Shown piece by piece: positions 53,697-63,109 of a DNA stretch of 64,000 nt. The DNA lies in assembly GCA_001939145.1 (NCBI GenBank), contig LSRX01000166.1, forward strand, positions 793,008-857,007, written 5' to 3'. Every line of letters begins with the position of its first letter. Within the stretch, counting starts at the first letter, position 1. The position numbers and the translations under genes were made by a program. Source of the DNA: Symbiodinium microadriaticum. Lineage: Eukaryota > Sar > Dinophyceae > Suessiales > Symbiodiniaceae. Under the pieces are notes generated by a model. It searched no databases, was not told the origin of the DNA, and saw only the letters and a program-made list of their open reading frames with translations.

Positions 53697-53814
53697 AGGA
53701 TCATGGGACTTAGTAATCAGGGTTATGATACCTCAATCGAGGGTCGCGGGAAAGACTAAGTACAGCTACCTCATGGTTTTTTATAACCTTAGGGTTACTA
53801 CGTCCCATGATCCT
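53697..53814. mobile_element. Small inverted-repeat element, family B, copy 3
   Basis: AAGGATCATGGGACTTAGTA at the left and TACTACGTCCCATGATCCT at the right, with one mismatch in the right arm. About 118 bases. Confidence 0.75.
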
Positions 53815-54104
53815 GTAAGTACAAGACTAAGCCCCTAAACGCCTAAACGAAGAGCCGAAACCCTGAACCCTAAACCCTAAACCTAAGGGTTCGTTTACCT
53901 TTGTTCATTTCAGGGTTCCTTGAGGGCTTCGGGTGTCTTTTTCAAGCTTCGGGGTTTAAGGTTTAGGGTTTAGGGTTTGAACCCTAAACCCTAAACCTTC
54001 AGCCCCAAACCCTAAACCCTAAGCCCTAAACCCAAAGCCCTAAACCCGAAACCCTACGCCACCCTTTAAGGATTCCTTTCCGTGATCCTTTCGCCCCATG
54101 GGAC

Positions 54105-54167
54105 CTCTCCGGGAAAGTGCCGAGACCCGCAGCGATCCGAAGCTCATGGGCGCGATCGCTGTTCGAC
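54105..54167 (-). CDS. Candidate exon with clean donor
   Basis: A CTCTGGAG acceptor, then SNSDRAHELRIAAGLGTFPE, ending GAG AG/GTCCC. Well composed. Unknown family. Confidence 0.5.
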
Positions 54168-54199
54168 CTCCAGAGGTCTAAGTTGCCCTTTAAGGGTTT

Positions 54200-54900
54200 A
54201 GAGGCTTTAAGAGTTCCAAGGGGTTCTATAAAGGGGCTTAGGGCTGTTGGGATTTAGGGGTTTAGGGCTTATTAGGCTGGCCACTCAGCATACTTATAGC
54301 ATATCGCCCGACAACTGGGCACAAAAAGACCACACAAACATCCGGACGTCAGACTTAGTTAGGCGTTTTGGGTCAGCAAGCAAAAAAACCTACCCAAACC
54401 CTGAACCCTAAAGAATAACCCTAGACCCTAAACCCGAAACCCAAACCCTGCGGTAAAAAACTACATGGGGCTTCATGCTCAGCCTTAGGGTTCGACGTTT
54501 AGGATTGCTTTAGGGTGCAGGGTCTAAGGTTTAGGGTTTAAGGTTCAGGGTTTAAGGTTTTCAGGTTTTGGGTTTAAGGTTTCTCGGAGTTCAGACTTTT
54601 AAGGTTGTGGGTTAAAGGCTTTTGGGTGACAGGTTTTGTGTGTGTTCAGGTTGTAGGGCTTAGGCCTTGAGGGTGGAGGCCAGCTGCTAAAACCGAGCGC
54701 AGACCTTTAGCATTAGGATACAACATCTGACAAGATCCGACCAAATCCAAAACCTACTAATTCCTGAACCCAAAAACATAGCCCTAAACCCTAAACCCTT
54801 ACCCCGAAACGCGCAACCCTAAACACGACGACATCCGAAACCTTTGTTTCGGAAAGCAGGGGCAGGATTGCAAGAAGCTGTCGTTAACCTGCACAACATG
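54200..54900. other. Stretch without recognisable genes
   Basis: Degenerate TTTAGGG and CCCTAAA tracts with short unique spacers at 54290-54380 and 54690-54780. No exon-like island found. Confidence 0.6.
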
Positions 54901-55050
54901 GCCGCATGACATCTCTGCCTCAGCCGTCGTTTGCTACATCCACTGGGCGACTTCAACACGTCCATCGCAAAATCCTCTGATCAACTTTGGCAACATCGTT
55001 GTGGGCACCGACCTCCCGCCAGCAAGCGGACGATTTCGACATGCCCTATG

Positions 55051-56499
55051 TCAGATCAATGGTGTAAGGCCGTGGTCATCTTTCACATCCTTATCGGCGC
55101 CGGCCTCCACCAGCAAGCGGACGACTTCGACATGCCGATTGCAGGATGCATGCATCAATGCTGTACAGCCGTGTTCATCCGTCACATCCTTATCGGCGCC
55201 GGCCTCCACCAGCAAGCGGACGAGTTCGACACGCCCATTGAAAGATGCATCCATCAATGCTGTAATGCCTCCGCAGTCATCTCTCACATCCTTATCGGCG
55301 CCGGCCTCCACCAGCAAGCGGACGACTTCGACATGCCGATTGCGGGATGCATGCATCAATGCTGTACAGCCGCGGTCATCTGTATCATCCTTATCGGTGC
55401 CGGCCTCCACCAGCAAGCGGACGACTTCGACATGCCCATTGTAAGATGCATGCATCAATGCTGTAATGCCTCCACAGTCATCTCTCACATCCTTATCGGC
55501 GCCGGCCTCCACCAGCAAATGAACGATTTCGGCGTGCCCGCATTCAGATGCCCTGTGCAGAGCTGTAAATCCATCTGAGTTGAGCGAGTTTGGATTTGCA
55601 GGTAGCTGCAGCGTGGACTCAACCTGCAGGGTGATCAACGGTCACGGCTTGGGCGGCCTAGTGCCTGCTGCAGCGTAAAAGAGAATGATAAAACGCAGGT
55701 GATTTTATTTCCGTGAGTCCCTGTAAGATTCTGCTATAGTCTACCCAAAGGCCTAGTCTAATCATTGAGGCTGCTTCATGAATGCTTGCCTGCGGAAGCT
55801 GTAAGCACGTTCAAACCTTTAAGCTGAGGCTTTTCTTCCTGTTACTCGAACATACATTTATAAGTGAGGAACCACATCGATGGCTTACCATAGTCTCATC
55901 GAGGCATGCACCATCCTGCTGAATAGGGTCACAAGAGCATTAATAACCGGACTGTGGTTTCTGAAATAGGTACTGCTTGTTAAGGCCCCTGCAACACTCA
56001 CGTTTTTGAGAATGAGGTTTCCAACATGGCTGGCAGTTGCAGGATATACAAAGCCTCCTGTTCTGAGTTCTTGTTGAGGAATGTAGGTTGAGCTACCACA
56101 ATAGGGCAAACAACTTGAAGTATATCCCAATTCTGGTAGACAACAGATTTGAAACGATCCCAGTTTTGCTTGGACTATCGCTAGCGGAACACGGGTCTAG
56201 GCCCCTGTTTCAATACTAACCACCTCTGCAAGGATGCCCTCTTAGGCGTGACGTGATAGATCATCCACCTCCGATTGGGAAACGTCTGCGAATGCCAACA
56301 CAACAAGATGCAGGTCCTTCGGGGAATGCAGCGTGGCTGTGTCTTCCAACATCTCGCCATGGAGCAACACCCTTTGCCGAAATCGTGGAGGCAAGCCATG
56401 CTGCTGATTCAAGCACTGCTTCAGCCCCCTGACATCGTGGACCTCCTCCACAGGTATGCTCGTCAGAGCTTCCCCGGAGAGCATTTTAATTCGAAGCAT
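55051..56499 (-). pseudogene. Ubiquitin-like plus ankyrin-repeat gene, probably disrupted
   Basis: Exon 1 (56499-56224) starts at an ATG: MLRIKMLSGEALTSIPVEEV, GLKQCLNQQHGLPPRFRQRV, a ubiquitin-like fold, then LVVLAFADVSQSEVDDLS. An in-frame TAA (56244-56242) interrupts it, yet the next codons EGILAE continue in frame to GAG/GTGG. A 600-base intron ends CCCTGCAG; exon 2 (55623-55051) continues VESTLQLPANPNSLNSDGFT and at least five ankyrin repeats of 33-34 residues (ALMHASYNGHVEVVRLLVEA type). The frame stops at 55053-55051, but repeat-like sequence (GHVEIVRLLAGG) continues below in another frame, consistent with a small deletion. Ubiquitin-like/ankyrin fusions of this type are, from memory, numerous in Symbiodiniaceae. 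The protein would act as a binding scaffold. With one premature stop and a broken tail, it is probably a recent pseudogene. Confidence 0.85.
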
Positions 56500-57034
56500 C
56501 TCAGCAGAATGGTGAAGTACAGACTACAAGTTAGGGCACATCAGGCGAGCGCTCGGCAAGGCAAGCAAGTGGTGCCCCTGAAGCCAAAATGCACACTGCG
56601 GCGTCACTTCAACACTCTGTCTCTTCCCTGAACTGTTGGAAGACGGCAAAGTACAAGCAGTCACTTCCACACACCACCTTAACTCCTAAACCCCGACTTG
56701 AAACAGTTTCGAACAGTGAGTCTAAAGGCCATGAACCCAAAACTGAAAAACCCAAAACCCAAAACCTCAAACACTGGACCCTGAACCGTGAAGTCGCAAG
56801 TCGCAGACCCCAAAGCCAGCGCCCTGAAACCGGGAATTCTTGAACTCAGAACCCCAAAGCCCCCAAGCCCTCAACCCCAAGCGCAAACCCCTAAACCCAA
56901 ACTAAACCATTCGGGTTTGGGGTTTAGGGTAGGGTTTGGAGTTTAGGGTTTCGGGTTGAGGGTTTGGGTTTAAACCCTCAACAACCCTAAACTCTGAACC
57001 CTGAAGCCCAAACCCAAAACCTAACGCGAGCCAT

Positions 57035-57105
57035 AAACGAAATCTCAGCCTCTCCCACCAGACTCTGCACGGAAAGCCCTGCTCGATCTCCATGCGGATG
57101 ACTGC
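57035..57105 (-). CDS. Candidate exon
   Basis: A ATATCACAG acceptor, then AVIRMEIEQGFPCRVWWERL then RF. Good composition with two tryptophans; unknown family. Confidence 0.5.
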
Positions 57106-57515
57106 CTGTGATATGAGCTTCGGGTTGAGGGTCTTAGGGATTTAGGGGTTTAGGGATTTATATAGGGGTTTAGGGTTTAGGGTTTAGGGTTGAAGGTTTT
57201 AGGGATCAGAGAGGCTTTGTCGGTACTGTCTGAGGCTTTTAACGGTATTTTTATGAGATTTTTGGAAGCTTGTTCTGCAGGATGTTGCCGGGGACCGTCT
57301 ACTGATATCATTGCACCCAATGATGTATAAACTAGTAGGGTTTGGGGTTTAGGGTTTAGGACCCTAAAACCCCAAACCCTAAAACCCTAAACCCTCAAAC
57401 CCTAAAGCCCTAAACCCTAAAGCCTAAACCCTAAAACCCTAAACCCTAAACCGTTTCAGGGCTTAGCGATTGAAGGTCAAGGTTGCATAATTAGGATTTC
57501 GGCGGGCATATGAAC

Positions 57516-57624
57516 TACGGCTGACGATCTAAAACCTGCATTACCTACCCATAATTAGGAATATACCATAATTCCCATAGTTTAGGATCCTCGAGGTAAG
57601 GCAGGATTTATTTCATCAACGGTA
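57516..57624. mobile_element. Small inverted-repeat element, family A, copy 7 (inverted)
   Basis: The core reads ATACCATAATTCCCATAGT, the reverse complement of the core in copies 1-6, between ends TACGGCTGACGATCTAAAAC and GGATTTATTTCATCAACGGTA. More diverged ends than other copies. Confidence 0.75.
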
Positions 57625-57909
57625 CCACATTCATGCTGGGGAATCTTAAGACCTGGGGTCTGTTATTTGGAGATCCTTCCAGGATCCTACTGAAAGATGT
57701 ACATCGAGACACACACACACACATACATAGGAATACATAAAGCTATGCATGTAGATACACATATAGACATTAGATATACATACAGATACCCGTGCCGTAT
57801 AGATGCACATCAAGGTCAAGATAAATGAATGGATTCATCTGGTGAGTTTGCTTTTCGTTGTGGGTGCGGGTGGCGAGGCGGTGTTTGCTGCAGCTGCAGG
57901 GTGGCATTC

Positions 57910-57953
57910 TTTGCTGCGGGTGTGCGGGAACGCGCCACCGCACCCGCAGCAAA
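57910..57953. other. GC-rich potential hairpin
   Basis: TTTGCTGCGGGTGTGCGG and CCGCACCCGCAGCAAA pair almost perfectly across an 8-10 base loop. It lies in a GC-rich unique block (57840-58100) that is open in several frames on both strands, none clearly a gene. Confidence 0.6.
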
Positions 57954-58117
57954 AGGAAAAGGTGCCGTGTACGCGCTGCAAAATGCGCCCACAACGAAGA
58001 GAGCAAACACGGCAAACGCATGAAAAGGCGGTATGGTGTGGGCTTTTTGAGCTGCGGGAGCGCACCGAGTTCACTCACACACTTTGCTGCCCGCCACCCT
58101 AGAGCACCGCACCGGTT

Positions 58118-58164
58118 CCGAGAGAGAGAGGGAGGGAGGGAGCGAGAGAGAGAGAGAGAGAGAG

Positions 58165-58211
<47 letters not shown>

Positions 58212-58214
58212 TAG

Positions 58215-58247
<33 letters not shown>

Positions 58248-58250
58248 CAG
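58118..58250. repeat. GA, CAGA and ATAG microsatellites
   Basis: GAGA tract, then a CAGA run of about ten units, then GATA units, then GAGA again: a mirror-like nesting of related motifs. Confidence 0.9.
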
Positions 58251-58283
58251 AGGAATGTGCATGTATGCGTGCACTGCAAACGA

Positions 58284-58314
<31 letters not shown>

Positions 58315-58830
58315 GTAATGTAATGTACTGCACTATAACATAACGTGACGTAACATGATGTAAGGTAATGTAATGTGATATGTAATGTAATATGTAATGT
58401 AATATGTAATGTAATATGTAATGTAAGCTGTGATGTAATATGTGATGTAATGTGCAATGTAATCTGTAATGTAATATGTATTGTAATATGTAATGTACTA
58501 TGTAATGTAATGCGTAATGTCATATGTGGTGTAATATGTAATGTCTTACGTGAAACGTGATGTGATGTGGTGTTATGCTATGTCAGCATGTAATGTAAGG
58601 TGATGTAAGGTAATGTCATGTACTGTAATGTCAGGTAAGGTAATGTGGGTAATGTAGGCTAGTTAGGTAATGTAAGGTTAAGTAAGGTAAGGTACTGTCA
58701 GGTAAGGTAGGTAAGGTAATGTACGGTAATGTAAGGTAAGGTAAGGTAATGTATGGTAATATACGGTAATGTAAAGTAATGTAAGGTAGTGTAAGGTAAT
58801 GCAAGGTAATGCAAAGGCAAAATTAAGGTA
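58315..58830. repeat. Pentanucleotide GTAAT/GTAAG array
   Basis: About 500 bases of GTAAT-related units: first TAATGTAATATG decamers to about 58540, then GTAAG/GTAAT mixtures. This unit is not related to TTTAGGG. Open frames (Ile/Thr/Leu-rich) are repeat translations. Confidence 0.9.
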
Positions 58831-58876
58831 ACTTAGTGTAATGTAGGTATGCTTACATATGTACATATGCAGAGAA

Positions 58877-59060
58877 ATTGCGTGTGTCGGTCTTGGACAC
58901 ACATACACATACATGTCTTTATACTGTGTTATCTTCATACCTACTGCATGTGTGTGTGTGTGCGTAATATTGCGTGTGCCGGTCTTGGACACACATACAC
59001 ATACATGTCTTTATACTGTGTTATCTTCATACCTACTGCCTGTGTATGTGTAATATATAT
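58877..59060. repeat. 92-base tandem duplication
   Basis: ATTGCGTGTGTCGGTCTTGG at 58877 recurs at 58969 with one change, and the following 70 bases match. A TG-rich linker separates the copies. Confidence 0.85.
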
Positions 59061-59084
59061 ATATATACACACACAAAAACATAC

Positions 59085-59205
59085 GTGTGCAAGCAAGGGC
59101 TGGGGTTTTCTTGTACTGGTCCGGAGTCAGCAATCTCCGGCTTCTGTCCCACCCGGTCGTCACAATCGATGGGACAGCATCCGACACTTTGCGGCGAGGG
59201 GTTAG
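59085..59205 (-). CDS. Candidate exon
   Basis: The minus strand reads RRKVSDAVPSIVTTGWDRSR, RLLTPDQYKKTPALACTRMF. The plus strand is also open (WSGVSNLRLLSHPVVTIDGT). Minus preferred because neighbours run that way. Confidence 0.4.
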
Positions 59206-59304
59206 GAACAGTTTAGGGTTTCGGTCGTGGGGATCTAGGGTATAGGGTTTAGGCTTAGGCTGCGAGGGCAGCAAGCCTGAGGGCCAGTTTAGGAGTCGTC
59301 GTCT

Positions 59305-59553
59305 TCACCTGCATGCGGCGTTGTTTCGCATTCCGTTGTGTTTCGGAGAAGGACATGCTCTGAAAGTCTCGTCACACCCCTGAAAAGCCCTCACAACCAT
59401 GAGCAGAAATCCCGACACTGCAGATCCTACATTCCAACACCGGACCTCCACAAAAGACAGACCTACGATAAAAGCTTGGCGAAATCGAAGCATCCTCCCA
59501 TCATCACCCGAAACCCTAAACCTGAATCCCAAGATCCACCGAGACGGAAGCAC
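59305..59553 (-). CDS. Candidate terminal exon
   Basis: The minus frame ends GCDETFRACPSPKHNGMRNN, AACR and TGA at 59307-59305; upstream LRFRQAFIVGLSFVEVRCWN may be coding. Its ATG lies in heptad-like sequence and is unlikely to be the start. Confidence 0.3.
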   Translation of the reverse strand: MLPSRWILGFRFRVSGDDGRMLRFRQAFIVGLSFVEVRCWNVGSAVSGFLLMVVRAFQGCDETFRACPSPKHNGMRNNAACR

Positions 59554-59761
59554 GCAACGAAATCCCTAAAACACAATCCTGAAGACACGTTGAAAGCCCA
59601 ACAGACAGAACCCTAAACCCTACAGTAAACCCCAACCCAATATCCCTCAACCCTAAAACCCTCAGCCCTAAGCCCTAAACCCTAAACCCTAAAACCCCTA
59701 AACCCTACAACCCCTAAACCCTACAACCCCTAAAACCCCAAGAAACCAAAAAAAAAAAAAC

Positions 59762-59828
59762 CTGTTGATGCCGGCGGGCCAAAGAGCTCGGCTCGAAGTG
59801 GTCGCTCTTGGAGCCGCCTGGCTCGGGA
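59762..59828 (-). CDS. Candidate exon with clean donor
   Basis: The minus strand reads PEPGGSKSDHFEPSSLARRH then QQ, ending CAG/GTTTTT. Polar and disordered. Confidence 0.5.
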
Positions 59829-60111
59829 GTTTCTCTTCTGTGGGGTTTAGGGTTTTGAGGGCTTTTAGGCTTTAGGGTTTTGAGGGCTTTTGGGGCTTTG
59901 AGGGCTTTTAGGGTTTCTCTTCTGTGGGGGTTTAGGGTTTTGAGGGCTTTTAGGGCTTTTAGGGCTTTTAGGGTTTGAGGTTTAGGGTTTAGGGGTTTAA
60001 GGTTTTTAGGGTTTGAGGGTTTAGAGCTTAGGTTTTGGGGGAGATGGGCTTTCTTGGAGGTTCATGAGTGCAGTGAACAAATTCTATAAGAAATCGTTCC
60101 AAACAAGACAT

Positions 60112-60191
60112 TAGGGGGCTGGCCAGACTGAAGTTTCTTGGCCCAGCGTCCGTTGCACAAAGTTGTGTAACCTCCGCTGGCTGAAGGAGCG
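60112..60191 (-). CDS. Candidate exon
   Basis: An ATCTTTCAG acceptor, then RSFSQRRLHNFVQRTLGQET, SVWPAP. Lies upstream of the 59.8 kb candidate with heptad sequence between. Confidence 0.5.
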
Positions 60192-61069
60192 CTGAAAGAT
60201 TGGAGGGTTTAGGGGTTTAGGGTTGAATCCCTACACCCTAACCCTAAACCCTAAACCTTAAGCCCTAAACCCTAGGGGCTGGAGGGTTGGAGAAGGTCGG
60301 TGGAGGACCGGAGGGCTCGGCTGGAGAGGGCTGGAGGATGTTGGAAGGCCGGAGGGCCTTTAGGGGTGTGAAGGGGTTTAGGGTTTAGGGTTTAGGGTTT
60401 AGGGAAGCACAAAAGCGAAGGGGATGCAGGGACCCTCCTCAGACCCTGAGCCAATCTCAAACTTCATATGAAAGAAATGGCCGAAATCGAAATAATTATA
60501 AGGTTTTTTAGGGTCTAATCCAACCCATGCCCGCTTCTTATCAAAAGCACCCGCCGCAGCTATTAGTAGATGCATTCTAGGCCCCCTAATAACGGCTATC
60601 ATAGGATGACCCTTATAACCCAATTATGACTACCCATGGACAGGTTTTTTATAAAGGCAGTATACCAGGTCTTCGGGCTTGTATGGCGGCGAGCCTCAAC
60701 AAGAAAGAGACGGTATCCTCAAGGAGAGCCAAGCCAAATAGACATTTGAAACCCTACGCCCCAAAGCCTGAAAACTCCAAAACCTACACCCAAAGCCTAA
60801 ACCCCGGAACCCCAGCCCAAAAAGCTCCTTTGAGATTTTAAAGGCACCGGTACTTCCTAACCCAGGGGTGTACGCAAAGCAAGCACCCTGTCACACCCTA
60901 GGCCCAAACGGCTTCAAGAGGGAAACTGCCCCAAGCCTTGAAGCTGCGTTTTGGGGCTTAGGGCCTAGGGGTGGGGGGGTTAGGGTTCAGGGCTCAGGGT
61001 AAATTAGTGCTGAGGGCCTGTGGGGGGGGGTTAGGGTTCAGGGCTTAGGGCAAGTTAGGGCTTAGGGAT

Positions 61070-61291
61070 ATTCCGACGACGTTGCTCGGAAGCTTCGTTC
61101 GGTTGCGAACTTGTGTGGAGGACAACTCTCGGCAGACCTGCGGTGTCGCTTCGGCAAGCAAGGCCCGCCATGGCCGCGTGTGGCCGAGCCTTTCCGGCTG
61201 TGGCCCTCTCGCATGCGAACTTGCTGTTGGCATGCCATGCAAACTCCGACCCTGTGTCGGCTTCCAGGTCGTTGGATCGAGGCTTGCACAT
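61070..61291 (-). CDS. Coding-like island of about 220 bases
   Basis: The minus frame reads SNDLEADTGSEFAWHANSKF, ACERATAGKARPHAAMAGLA, CRSDTAGLPRVVLHTSSQPN. Other frames, including plus, are open too because the block is GC-rich. Minus is the most protein-like. Confidence 0.4.
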
Positions 61292-61530
61292 TCCCTAAAC
61301 CCTAAACCCCAAACACATTCTTCAACTTGGCGCGCTTTAAGGCTTTGGCTTGGCGCGGCGAGGCTCGTGTAGAGAAGGGCCCGATGCTGCCGCTTTACGG
61401 TTGAAGGTTGGAGTGTAGAGCCTTGGGATTAGGGCTTTGGAATTTTCGGGCTTAGGGCTTACGATTGTAAGGTATGCGGATACTGCCAGGGGAGGTTTAG
61501 TGGCCTAAACCCTAAATGCTAGCCGTGCCC

Positions 61531-61616
61531 GCCTAGGCAGAAGTATTTGCCATGACCAGCTTCGTCTGGACCCTCGATGCGGAAATCATCGTCCAATGCC
61601 TTGTTGCAGGCTCGCA
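61531..61616 (-). CDS. Candidate exon
   Basis: The minus strand reads LRACNKALDDDFRIEGPDEA, GHGKYFCLG between heptads. Acidic, well composed. No family recognised. Confidence 0.5.
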
Positions 61617-61784
61617 GACAGGGTTTGGGTATAGGATTTAGGGTCTGGAGTCTAGGGTTTGGGCTTACGGTTTAGGGCTCAGCAACGCGAAAGAGGGAAC
61701 ACGGCTTCACGGATTGATGCAGGGTCAGAGTTTAAGGTTCGGTTTTTCGGACTTCGGGTTTAGGCCCGAAACCAGAGATATCTA

Positions 61785-61832
61785 TATATATATATATACA
61801 TACATACATACATACATACATACATACATACA

Positions 61833-61866
<34 letters not shown>

Positions 61867-61880
61867 CATATATATGTGTG
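61785..61880. repeat. CATA microsatellite with AT flanks
   Basis: About 17 CATA units lie between AT-rich runs and a TG run. Confidence 0.95.
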
Positions 61881-62192
61881 TGTGTGTATTTTTATTATAC
61901 ACACATCCTAGACCCTAAACCCTCATGTGACTGCATCTTTGGAAGTCGGGGTTCAACAACAAGGAGTTCAGCGTTAGTTATTGTGGGGTTCGCTTGGATC
62001 CAGGGGTCAGGGTCAATGCTTGAGATGGTTTAGGGTGTAAGGGTGTGGGGTTTGCGGCGCGATGATTCTTGGAGCTTTGGTTTAGGGTTTAGGTTTAGAA
62101 TATGAGTTTCTCATGTGTATATGCCAAATACAGTAGCTATCCGATGAATACCCTTATACAGTAAAAGCAGATGCTGCCCCAAAACTCGATGC

Positions 62193-62355
62193 TACGGTTG
62201 ATGATATAAATCCTGCATTACCCATAATACGCAAGTTATACCACAATTCCCATAGTCTAGGGTCCTTAAGGTATTACCCCTAAAAAGGAATCTACCATAA
62301 TTCCCAGAGTTCAGGGTCGTTAAGGTAATCCTAAGGATTTATATCATCAACAGTA
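62193..62355. mobile_element. Small inverted-repeat element, family A, copy 8, internally duplicated
   Basis: It has normal ends (TACGGTTGATGATATAAATC and GGATTTATATCATCAACAGTA) but is about 163 bases because the core is present twice: CCACAATTCCCATAGT and CCATAATTCCCAGAGT, each followed by AGGGTCNTTAAGGTA. Confidence 0.8.
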
Positions 62356-62389
62356 GTTTAGTCCTAAGCCGCCGAACCCCTCAGGCGTA

Positions 62390-63000
62390 TTAGGGTTTAG
62401 GTTTAAGGTTTAGGTTTTAGGTTTTAGGGTTTAGGGTCTAGGGTCAACGTCCCAGGGTACTGACCCCACCCCAAACCCTAAACCCAGCCTGGGGGTCGAG
62501 GTTTTCTGTTCTCAAGAGCTCAGGGCCCTGCTCACAGGATCGCGGGGATAGCCCTTTGGGGTTGAGGGTTTAGGGTTTAGGGGTTGATTAGGGTTTAGGG
62601 TTTAGGCTTAGGGTTTGATGAGGGTTTGATTAGGGTTTAGGGTTTAGGTTTAGGGTTTCGTGAGGGTTTACGGTTTAGGGCGATATGCCACATGGAGCCT
62701 AGCTGGCCCGCCGTCACGAAAAAAGGCTTTTGAAAGATATTGCAGTATAGTAGACGGGCGCTAGCAGCTAGCAATCATGTCGCCCTCAAGAACTAGGCAA
62801 GCAAGAACAACGAGGACGATAACGACAACGACAACCGCAAAAGTCCTGGAACCGACATCGACAATGCCTCAATGCCCACGCTCGGTCAACACTTGCCATC
62901 TTTCAGCACCACGAAAACGCCATCCCCCCCCCCTTTCAACCATGATTTGCGGAAAGTGTAGGGTTTAGGGGGTGTAACGACCTGCATGAACTAATCCCGA
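62390..63000. other. Stretch without a clear gene
   Basis: TTTAGGG tracts at 62390-62440 and 62560-62690, then a unique block at 62690-62940 rich in ACAACG triplets on plus. No exon is supported. Confidence 0.5.
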
Positions 63001-63014
63001 AACCGATGAGCTAC

Positions 63015-63100
63015 AACTCAACCCTGCTGCCACTCCTCACGCAAAGGGGCTGCTCTGGAAACGTCCGGGTGCACGGTGGCCAACCAATTACCTGAAAATC
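63015..63100 (-). CDS. Candidate exon
   Basis: The minus strand reads HPDVSRAAPLREEWQQ in an island between heptad-poor flanks; a second frame is also open. Confidence 0.35.
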
Positions 63101-63109
63101 CCGAACTTT

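Noticed and set aside
10612-62000. Microsatellites as CRISPR arrays
   Set aside because: Units are 3-5 bases without spacers, and the sequence is eukaryotic.
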